From the NCBI RefSeq assembly GCF_011047315.1, contig NZ_CP049259.1:310001-374000 (forward strand): a stretch of 64,000 bases of DNA. Direction: 5' to 3'. Each line of letters begins with the position of its first letter. Within the stretch, counting starts at the first letter, position 1. The notes under the pieces were generated by a model. It saw only the letters and a list, made by a program, of their open reading frames with translations, was not told the DNA's origin and did no database searches. The DNA comes from Altererythrobacter sp. BO-6 (GTDB lineage Bacteria > Pseudomonadota > Alphaproteobacteria > Sphingomonadales > Sphingomonadaceae). Both the position numbers and the translations under genes were made by a program. Of the stretch, positions 54,640-64,000 are shown in pieces.

Positions 54640-55566
54640 GTGAAAGGCGCGGTGGCGCTCATTGCAGGGCCGACCGCCAGCGGCAAGAGCGATCTTGCCG
54701 TGGAGCTGGCGCTGGCGCTGGAAAGCAGGGGTCGGCGCGGCGTGGTGCTCAATGCCGACAGCGCGCAGGTCTATGCCGATTTGCGGGTGCTGAGCGCGCG
54801 ACCCTCAGAAGAGGATATGCGCGGGGTGGAACACCGGCTGTTCGGGGCATGGGATGGGGCAACACCTTGTTCGGCGGCGGATTGGGCGGCAGCGGCAAAG
54901 CGCGAGATCGCAGCACTCCATGCTGAGGGCGTCGTACCGATCCTGGTCGGCGGAACGGGCCTCTATCTGCGGACCCTGCTTGAAGGGATCGCGCCCATCC
55001 CTGCGATCGACCCGGCGGTGCGCGAGGTGGTGCGCGCCCTTCCCACCCCCGATGCCTATCTCGCCCTGCAAGCCGAAGACTCCGAACGGGCCGCGGCGCT
55101 CAATCCCGGCGACAGCCAGCGGATCGCGCGGGCATTGGAAGTAGTCCGCTCGACCGGCAAGACCTTGCGCGAATGGCAGGCCGAAAAGACCGGCGGGATC
55201 GGCGAGGTAATTGAGCTGCATCCGCTGATCCTGCTGCCCGATCGCGGCTGGCTCTATGCGCGCTGTGACCGGCGTTTCGAGATCATGCTGGAGCGCGGGG
55301 CAATCGCGGAAGTCGAAGCGCTGTTGGCGCGCGGGCTCTCGCCGGAACTGCCGGTGATGCGCGCTATCGGCGTGCCGGAAATTGCCGCTTTCCTGCGCGG
55401 TGAGATCTCGCGTGACGCGATGATCGCTGCCGGGCAACAGGCCACGCGCAACTATGCCAAGCGCCAATATACCTGGTTCAGGAGGCAGCCTCCCGCGGAC
55501 TGGCCTCGCGCAACGCCTGAAAATATCTCACTTCACGTGCATTTTGCATCTTTATTGCGCGATTAA
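54640..55566 (+). CDS. miaA: tRNA dimethylallyltransferase
   Basis: Adds the isopentenyl group to A37 of tRNAs reading UNN codons. The 308-residue product, GTG start at 54640 with AGGAG upstream, has Walker [10 protein letters not shown] near residue 10, [37 protein letters not shown], and a C-terminal region ending [18 protein letters not shown] longer in-frame start inside serB exists but lacks support. Confidence 0.94.
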   Translation: MKGAVALIAGPTASGKSDLAVELALALESRGRRGVVLNADSAQVYADLRVLSARPSEEDMRGVEHRLFGAWDGATPCSAADWAAAAKREIAALHAEGVVPILVGGTGLYLRTLLEGIAPIPAIDPAVREVVRALPTPDAYLALQAEDSERAAALNPGDSQRIARALEVVRSTGKTLREWQAEKTGGIGEVIELHPLILLPDRGWLYARCDRRFEIMLERGAIAEVEALLARGLSPELPVMRAIGVPEIAAFLRGEISRDAMIAAGQQATRNYAKRQYTWFRRQPPADWPRATPENISLHVHFASLLRD

Positions 55567-55569
55567 CGG

Positions 55570-55598
55570 TTGACACGATAGATTCGAACGCATAGCAG
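55570..55598 (+). promoter_or_regulatory. Candidate promoter upstream of ilvB
   Basis: A consensus -35 TTGACA (55570-55575) is followed after 17 bp by the weak -10 TAGCAG (55593-55598). Transcription would begin near 55605, just before the hairpin at 55608-55637. Confidence 0.45.
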
Positions 55599-55607
55599 GC
55601 TAACGAA

Positions 55608-55637
55608 GGCCCGGTGTTGCAGTCCCTGCACCGGGCC
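55608..55637 (+). terminator. Hairpin in the miaA-ilvB gap, terminator or attenuator
   Basis: GGCCCGGTG (55608-55616) and CACCGGGCC (55629-55637) are perfect complements, followed by GAATTTATTG. It could terminate miaA transcripts or attenuate ilvB. No leader peptide rich in Ile/Val/Leu codons is visible in this gap. Confidence 0.5.
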
Positions 55638-55709
55638 GAATTTATTGTATGGGCCAGAAAATGTCCCTAGAGGCGGGCACCAAACCGCACGTATGGAAGG
55701 AATATCGAC

Positions 55710-57455
55710 GTGTCACAGGAGCGCAGCGGCGCAGCAATCCTGGTTGAAAGCCTGGTCGAGCAAGGGGTCGAATTCGTGTTCGGCTATCCCGGCGGTGCAG
55801 TGCTGCCGATTTACGACGAGCTGTTCGGCGATGAGCGCATTCGCCATATCCTCGTCCGCCACGAAGCCGGCGCGGCCCATGCCGCCGAAGGATATGCCCG
55901 CTCGACCGGCAAACCGGGCGTGGTGCTGGTCACCTCTGGCCCGGGCGCGACCAATGCCGTGACTGGTATTGCCGACGCGTTCATGGACTCGATCCCGATG
56001 GTGGTCATCACCGGGCAGGTGCCGACAGCACTCATCGGCACTGACGCCTTCCAGGAAGCCGACACCATCGGCATCACGCGCCATTGCACCAAGCACAATT
56101 ACCTCGTGAAGGAACCCGCCGACCTCAAGGCGACGATTGAGGAAGCCTTTCGCATCGCCACCACCGGCCGCCCAGGCCCGGTCGTGGTCGACATTCCCAA
56201 GGATGTGCAGATCGCCGTCCCTTCTTCCACGCGCGAGAGCAATGGCTCGGCCTCGCACCGCTACCAGCCCCGCATGGTCGGCAGCGCGGAGGAAATAGCC
56301 GAAGCTGTCGAACTGCTGGCCAAGGCCGAACGCCCGGTGTTCTACACCGGCGGCGGAGTGATCAATTCCGGCCCGGAGGCAAGCCGCTTGCTGCGCCAGC
56401 TACAAGACCTGACCGGCGCGCCCACCACGTCCACGCTGATGGGCCTCGGCGCTTTCCCGTCCGACCACCCTGACTGGCTGGGCATGCTGGGCATGCATGG
56501 CACCTACGAAGCCAATATGGCGATGAACCAGTGCGACCTGATGGTCTGCATCGGCGCGCGCTTTGATGACCGGGTGACCGGGCGGCTCGATGCCTTCAGC
56601 CCCAATTCCACCAAGATCCACATCGATATCGACCGCAGCTCGATCAACAAGACAGTGCATGTCGATCTGCCGATCGTGGGCGATTGTGCCACGGTCCTCG
56701 GCCAGCTGATCGCTGCATGGGGCAGCCGCAAGCCGCGCGACCTCGGCGAATGGAAAGCACGGATCGCCGGGTGGCGCGCGCGCGAATGCCTCGCCTACCC
56801 TGAAAAGTCAGACATGATCATGCCGCAAAAGGCGGTCGAGCGGCTGTTCGCGCTGACCAAGGCGCGCAATCCGATCATCACAACCGAGGTTGGCCAGCAC
56901 CAGATGTGGGCGGCGCAGTACTTCGGCTTCAACGATCCCAACAAGTGGCTCACTTCAGGCGGGCTCGGCACCATGGGCTATGGCCTGCCCGCCGCGATCG
57001 GCGCGCAATTGGGCAATCCCGATGATCTGGTGATCGACATCGCCGGTGAAGCTTCGATCCAGATGAACATCCAGGAACTGGGCACTGCCAGCCAGTATCG
57101 CCTGCCGGTGAAGGTGTTCATTCTCAACAACGAATATATGGGCATGGTGCGCCAGTGGCAGCAGCTGACCTATGAAAGCCGCTATTCGAATTCCTATTCG
57201 GACAGCCTGCCCGATTTCGTGCGGCTGGCCGAAGCCTATGGCTGGAAAGGCATCCGCATCGAGGACGAAGCCGGGCTCGACGCCGGGATCGAAGCCATGC
57301 TGGCGCATGATGGCCCGGTGATGGTTGATTGCCTGGTGGCGAAGGAAGCGAACTGCTTCCCGATGATCCCCAGCGGCGCCGCGCACACCGACATGCTGCT
57401 TTATGGCGACCAGGTCGAAGGCACGATGGACGACGAAGCGAAAGCGCTGGTCTAA
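55710..57455 (+). CDS. ilvB: Acetolactate synthase large subunit
   Basis: TPP-dependent catalytic subunit for the first common step of Val/Leu/Ile synthesis. The 581-residue product starts at the GTG at 55710 after GGAAGGAA. It shows [18 protein letters not shown], the catalytic Glu in [29 protein letters not shown], the FAD region and the TPP motif [15 protein letters not shown]...[12 protein letters not shown]. The downstream order is ilvN then ilvC. Confidence 0.96.
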   Translation: MSQERSGAAILVESLVEQGVEFVFGYPGGAVLPIYDELFGDERIRHILVRHEAGAAHAAEGYARSTGKPGVVLVTSGPGATNAVTGIADAFMDSIPMVVITGQVPTALIGTDAFQEADTIGITRHCTKHNYLVKEPADLKATIEEAFRIATTGRPGPVVVDIPKDVQIAVPSSTRESNGSASHRYQPRMVGSAEEIAEAVELLAKAERPVFYTGGGVINSGPEASRLLRQLQDLTGAPTTSTLMGLGAFPSDHPDWLGMLGMHGTYEANMAMNQCDLMVCIGARFDDRVTGRLDAFSPNSTKIHIDIDRSSINKTVHVDLPIVGDCATVLGQLIAAWGSRKPRDLGEWKARIAGWRARECLAYPEKSDMIMPQKAVERLFALTKARNPIITTEVGQHQMWAAQYFGFNDPNKWLTSGGLGTMGYGLPAAIGAQLGNPDDLVIDIAGEASIQMNIQELGTASQYRLPVKVFILNNEYMGMVRQWQQLTYESRYSNSYSDSLPDFVRLAEAYGWKGIRIEDEAGLDAGIEAMLAHDGPVMVDCLVAKEANCFPMIPSGAAHTDMLLYGDQVEGTMDDEAKALV

Positions 57456-57466
57456 GGAACCGATCC

Positions 57467-57983
57467 ATGAAAATCCGAACCGCTGCCAGCGAACGGCACG
57501 TGCTCAACATCACGGTCGACAATGAATCCGGCATCCTTGCGAAGATTGCCGGGCTGTTCACCGCGCGCGGCTATAATATCGACAGCCTGACCGTGGCCGA
57601 CATCACCGAAAACCATTCGGTCAGCCGGATCACCATCGTCACCAACGGCCCGCCGCAGGTGATCGACCAGATCGAGGCCCAGCTTGAACGGCTGGTGCCG
57701 GTCCACAAGGTCACCGACCTGACCGAGGCCGGCCCGCATGTCGAGCGCGAGCTGGCGCTGATCAAGGTTGCCGGTACCGGCGAAAAGCGGGTCGAGGCGT
57801 TGCGCATCGCGGATGTGTTCCGCGCCAGCGTGGTCGACACCACCACGGAAAGCTTCGTGTTCGAGCTCACCGGCGCGCCGGACAAGATCGACAGTTTCAT
57901 CGCGCTGATGCGCGGCCTTGGCCTGGTCGAGGTTCGGTCGCAGCGGCGTGGTTGGCATGATGCGCGGCGCGGAAGGCGCCTGA
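57467..57983 (+). CDS. ilvN: Acetolactate synthase small subunit, +1 frameshift near its 3' end
   Basis: Regulatory ACT-domain subunit that confers valine feedback inhibition. It starts MKIRTAASERHVLNITVDNESGILAKIAGLF, and an ACT domain covers about residues 12-80; a second domain runs to about 155. At 57935 an extra C follows GAGGTT; removing it restores GLVEV-GRSGVVGMMRGAEGA and a TGA at 57981-57983, giving about 171 residues. As read, the frame misses this stop and runs into ilvC to 58180. The corrected gene ends 24 bp before ilvC, as expected. Confidence 0.85.
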
Positions 57984-57986
57984 TAG

Positions 57987-59027
<1,041 letters not shown>

Positions 59028-59047
59028 GCTCTTTTCGGAACCTTCCG

Positions 59048-59080
59048 CTGTCCCGCCCGGTTATGCCGGTGACGGGACAG
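59048..59080 (+). other. Hairpin between ilvC and the YceI gene
   Basis: CTGTCCCG (59048-59055) and CGGGACAG (59073-59080) are perfect complements. No T tract follows, so this may stabilise the ilvC mRNA end or lie in the YceI gene leader. An imperfect GGAAC-N17-GGTT (59037-59062) overlaps it. Confidence 0.45.
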
Positions 59081-59093
59081 TCCGGAGGTTTGC

Positions 59094-59738
59094 ATGAAGA
59101 AGTCACTATTCGCGCTCGCCCTGCTCGGCTCGAGCGCTTTCGCAGTTACCGCTATTTCCGCGCAGGATGCGCCGCAAGTGCCCGGCGCTGTCGACGTGTC
59201 GCGCGTGCAGGCAGGCAGCTATGCGCTCGATCCCTCGCACACGCTGGTCTCGTGGCGTGTCCACCACTTCGGCTTCAACGACTACATCGGCCTGTTCGGC
59301 GACATCAGCGGCACGATGAAGCTGGACCCTGCCAATGTCGAGGCAGCGAATTTCGACATTTCGATCCCGATTGCAAAGGCGACCGTTGCCAGCGAAGGCC
59401 TGCGCGAACATTTGTTCCGCCCGGGCAAGGATGGCGGTGCACCCGACTTTTTCGGGCCAGCGCCAGAGGAGGCCAAATTCGTCTCCACCAGCGTGCGCAA
59501 GACGGGTGACACCACTGCCGTCATCAGCGGCATGCTGACCATGAACGGCAAGACCGCCCCGGTTACCATGCTGGCCAACTTCACTGGCGCGGGCGCCAAC
59601 CCCTTCAACAAGAAGCAGACCGTGGGCTTCGAAGCGCGCGCAGTGATCGACCGGCGCCAGTGGGGCATCAATTATGGCGTGCCGCTGGTTGGCGAACAGG
59701 TGGAACTGGAAATCACGGCGGCGTTCGAACTGCAGTGA
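59094..59738 (+). CDS. YceI family periplasmic protein
   Basis: A 214-residue protein with a signal peptide (MKKSLFALALLGSSAFAVTAISAQ) and a lipocalin-like YceI domain (about 40-214): GSYALDPSHTLVSWRVHHFGFNDYIGLFG, and a C-terminal FEARAVIDRRQWGINYGVPLVGEQVELEI. YceI proteins bind isoprenoid-type lipids in a barrel. The start is the ATG at 59094 after CCGGAGG. Confidence 0.9.
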   Translation: MKKSLFALALLGSSAFAVTAISAQDAPQVPGAVDVSRVQAGSYALDPSHTLVSWRVHHFGFNDYIGLFGDISGTMKLDPANVEAANFDISIPIAKATVASEGLREHLFRPGKDGGAPDFFGPAPEEAKFVSTSVRKTGDTTAVISGMLTMNGKTAPVTMLANFTGAGANPFNKKQTVGFEARAVIDRRQWGINYGVPLVGEQVELEITAAFELQ

Positions 59739-59780
59739 TCGCGCTCGACAAATGCGCAGCGCGCGGCCAAACCGGCGGCG

Positions 59781-60930
59781 ATGCAGCTATTCGATTGCCA
59801 TAATATCGATGACTTCCGGAAACTGGCCAGGGCGCGCCTGCCCTGGCCGGTGTTCGACTATATCGATGGCGCAGCGGATGACGAACTGACCAAGGCGCGC
59901 AACACCGCCGCTTTCGAGACGTGCGACCTCGTGCCCGACGTGCTGGCAGGCGTCGCCGAAATCGACACCAGCTGCACGATCATGGGCCGCAAGTCCGCCC
60001 TGCCACTGATGCTCAGCCCCACGGCGGTGCAACGTGCATTCCACTGGCAAGGTGAAACCGCGGTGGCGAAGGCGGCGGAGAAATTCGGCCTGTGGTTCGG
60101 CATATCCAGCCTCGCGACACGCAGCATCGAGGAAATTGCATCGCTCACCAGCGGCCCCAAGCTGTTCCAGCTTTATGTGCACAAGGACAAGGGGCTGAAC
60201 GCCTCGATGATCGAGCGCTGCCAGGCGGCGAATTTCGACGCCATGGCGCTGACGGTCGACACGATCGCTTTCGGGCAAGCGCGAGCGGTGCCTGCGCAGC
60301 GGCTTCACCACCCCGCCCCGTTTCTCGGCGAGCGCGGTGTGGAGCTATGCCACGCGCCCGCGCTGGACGCTCGACTACCTCTTGCGCGAGAAATTCCGCC
60401 TGCCCAATCTCGACACGCATGTCAGCGAAGGCAGCGGCAAGGCGGTCAGCATCGCCGAATACTTCAACACCATGCTCGATACCTCGATGGACTGGGAAAC
60501 TGCGGCGCGGATCCGGCAGGACTGGGGCGGCAAATTCTGCCTCAAGGGCGTGATGAGCGCGAATGACGCGCGCCGCGCGGTGCAGATCGGCGCCGATGCG
60601 ATCATGATCTCGAACCACGGCGGCCGGCAGCTCGATGGCAGCCGCGCGCCGTTCGACCAGCTGCGCGAGATCGTCGATACCGTTGGCGGCGAGATCGAGA
60701 TCATCTGCGATGGCGGGGTGCGGCGCGGGACGCATGCGCTCAAGAGCCTGTGCGCCGGAGCAACCGCCGCATCGGGCGGGCGGCTCTATCTCTATGCGCT
60801 CGCAGCAGCAGGGCAGCCGGGAGTCGAGCGGGCGATCGGCATCCTCAAGGACGAGATCGAGCGCGGGATGCGGTTGATGGGGGTGACTTCGGTCGACCAG
60901 CTCACGCCCGAGCGGCTGCGCTGGCGCTAG
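59781..60930 (+). CDS. L-lactate dehydrogenase-like FMN enzyme, +1 frameshift
   Basis: FMN-dependent alpha-hydroxy-acid dehydrogenase of the LldD family, oxidising L-lactate or a related acid. The N-terminal part has ARARLPWPVFDYIDGAADDE and LPLMLSPTAVQR; the C-terminal part has KGVMSANDARRAVQIGADA and the catalytic ISNHGGRQLDG, then DGGVRRGTHALKSL. The two halves are in different frames. Removing one G from the GGG at 60273-60275 joins them as TVDTIAFGKRERCLRSGFTTPP. The corrected product is about 382 residues, the family length. Confidence 0.82.
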
Positions 60931-60992
60931 CTCGCGCATTTTTTCTTTCCATGCGCCTTGCACTGCGCGCAATTATCGGCAATTGAGCGGGC

Positions 60993-61029
60993 ATGACGCG
61001 TAACGGATCGCTGCTGCTTCTACGACTTA

Positions 61030-61046
<17 letters not shown>
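60993..61046 (+). CDS. Candidate leucine leader peptide upstream of leuA
   Basis: A 17-codon reading frame encodes MTRNGSLLLLRLTRPWA. Five of 17 residues are leucine, four in a row, including CTT and CTA codons that are rare in this GC-rich genome. It lies 87 bp before leuA and is followed by alternative RNA stems. This is the classical layout of an amino-acid attenuator. Confidence 0.65.
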
Positions 61047-62819
<1,773 letters not shown>

Positions 62820-62835
62820 AGGCCCGCCCGCTTTT

Positions 62836-64000
62836 TCAGGCCGTGGCTGCCCGCCGAAATCCCGGCTTCTTCCAGTACGTCAGCGCGCGCCAGACCCATT
62901 CCATCGGCCCGAAGCGGTAATATTTGAGCCAGATCGGGCTGATCACCAGCTGCACGGCGCAGATAATCGCCCAGATATAGTAGAGTTCGTGCCGCTGGAG
63001 CGCGCCAAACAGGCCGAAACCTGTGAAGATGATCGCGCAAACTACGCTATGCGTCAGGTAATTGGTCAGCGCCATTTGCCCCACCGCCGCAAAGGCACGG
63101 CGCATCCATCCGAACAGGCCTGAGCGGTAGAGCAGCAACAACACGCCCAGATGCCCCATGGTCATCGCGAGGCGGCCGACATGCATGGTCACGTCCGCCT
63201 GGCTGAAAGCCAGCAGGCTGAAATTGTGATCGATAATCCAGCGCGTTTCCATCAGGTTCACCGGCAAACCGATGCCGTACCCGACGGCGACCATGGCCAG
63301 ATAAAGCCAAAGCGGGCGCTGCAGGGTCAACACACCCAGCTTGAACAAAGCCATGCCGATCAGCATCATGCCGAAAACGTCGCCGAATTCGTAATACAGA
63401 TGCGTCGTCTGGAGCCAAACCGCGAGCGGCGCGATAGCTTCCTGTGTCGAGCGCCAGCCCGCCCTGTGCGCCGCAATATCAGCCTCGATCACATCGGGTG
63501 ACAATGTATGCTCAGCCTCTGCCGCGGCCCAGCTGGCGATTGCTGCGCTTTGCTCTTGGCTCAGTTCGCCGCCGGCGTCTGCAATTGCCTGGGCCGATTG
63601 CGCCGCTTCATAGGAAGCAAGCTGGTCCTGCGTCCCATCATAATTGTGCACCACGATCACAGCGAGCGAGGCAAGCGCGATGGCGGTCAACCATCTGGGT
63701 GCAAGCTTGCGAAAGCCATAAGCAAACAACGCGGTAATGCCGTAGGTGTAGAGAATGTCACCCGGCCACAACAGGATCCACACATTGACCATGCCGAAGC
63801 CGATCAGCCACAGATTGCGGCGCATGTAGATATCGCTTGCGTGATGTGGGTCGCGCTCTTCCAGCTTGGTTGTCAGCAGGATGATGCCCGCCCCGAACAG
63901 CAGCGAAAACAGGCCCCGCTGTGTACCGTCGAATCCGACCTGGATGATATGCCAGGCAGTCAGGTCCGCCCCGGTATAGCCACCATTGTTGAGCGGGTTG
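62836..64000 (-). CDS. DUF418 family membrane protein (5' end beyond window)
   Basis: Partial: 388 codons to the window edge with no start identified. The sequence continues upstream of the internal ATG at 63825 with NNGGYTGADLTAWHIIQVG, so the N terminus lies to the right. The visible part has about ten hydrophobic segments and the DUF418 signature GQMALTNYLTHSVVCAIIFTGFGLF followed by PIWLKYYRFGPMEWVWRALTYWKKP. DUF418 proteins are inner-membrane proteins of unknown function. It is convergent with leuA. Confidence 0.88.
   Translation of the reverse strand, partial: NPLNNGGYTGADLTAWHIIQVGFDGTQRGLFSLLFGAGIILLTTKLEERDPHHASDIYMRRNLWLIGFGMVNVWILLWPGDILYTYGITALFAYGFRKLAPRWLTAIALASLAVIVVHNYDGTQDQLASYEAAQSAQAIADAGGELSQEQSAAIASWAAAEAEHTLSPDVIEADIAAHRAGWRSTQEAIAPLAVWLQTTHLYYEFGDVFGMMLIGMALFKLGVLTLQRPLWLYLAMVAVGYGIGLPVNLMETRWIIDHNFSLLAFSQADVTMHVGRLAMTMGHLGVLLLLYRSGLFGWMRRAFAAVGQMALTNYLTHSVVCAIIFTGFGLFGALQRHELYYIWAIICAVQLVISPIWLKYYRFGPMEWVWRALTYWKKPGFRRAATA

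Overview
The window looks like a contiguous piece of a high-GC alphaproteobacterial chromosome, most likely Sphingomonadales and probably Erythrobacteraceae. This is inferred from gene content and order: rplY-pth-ychF, mreBCD-mrdA-rodA, a RibBX-type riboflavin gene, yqeY-dnaG-rpoD, DUF4170, Coq4, and a possible EcfG-type stress promoter. It is almost entirely housekeeping DNA. I see no prophage, CRISPR array, insertion sequence or plasmid function. No gene-free stretch exceeds about 220 bp; the longest are 36063-36281 and 60931-61132, and both are described below.

Layout. 1-8.9 kb: ribosomal protein L25, Pth, small unknowns, a probably exported SDR, YchF, a secreted HExxH protein behind two BlaI/MecI-like operators, a MaoC dehydratase, a RidA protein that seems to start at CTG, and MutL. 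9.1-14.8 kb: the rod-shape operon mreB-mreC-mreD-mrdA-rodA. 14.9-18.1 kb: tRNA-Lys, an HTH-RibBX fusion, ribH and eno. 18.2-20.3 kb: an unnamed membrane-anchored four-gene operon resembling E. coli yqjD/yqjE, behind a GGAAC-N16-CGTT promoter, plus a DUF4170 gene. 20.3-25.9 kb: greA, then carA-lipoprotein-carB. 26-31 kb: yqeY-dnaG-rpoD. 31-37.6 kb: a ParA-like ATPase, a DUF2059 protein, rpiB-glyA-small membrane protein-nrdR-TrmJ-like, chorismate mutase, rpsD. 37.6-44.9 kb: tgt, an outer-membrane barrel, an ABC-2 exporter, queA-cyclophilin, and xseB-ispA-coaD. 44.9-53.7 kb: membrane proteins, purL, DUF3052, an MFS exporter, TetR, Coq4, nitroreductase, a ferric-reductase-like protein. 53.7-64 kb: serB/miaA, ilvB-ilvN-ilvC, YceI, an LldD-like dehydrogenase, leuA behind a leucine-rich leader peptide, and a DUF418 protein running off the right edge.

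Reading-frame quality. Four genes (mrdA twice, ilvN, an lldD-like gene, leuA) need single-base corrections to give full-length products, and a DUF2059 gene needs one to avoid an artificial fusion with rpiB. All six events are +1, and three lie in runs of 6-7 C. I read most of them as sequence or assembly errors.

The most interesting non-core observations are regulatory: the leuA leader peptide with four consecutive Leu codons and a perfect 10-bp alternative stem; the EcfG-type promoter on the yqjDE-like operon; the BlaI-like operators on the secreted HExxH gene; the HTH-RibBX gene whose apparent promoter would give a leaderless mRNA with overlapping dyads; the CTG-initiated RidA; and one palindromic Shine-Dalgarno placed symmetrically between divergent serB and miaA. 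I found no convincing wholly new multi-gene system.
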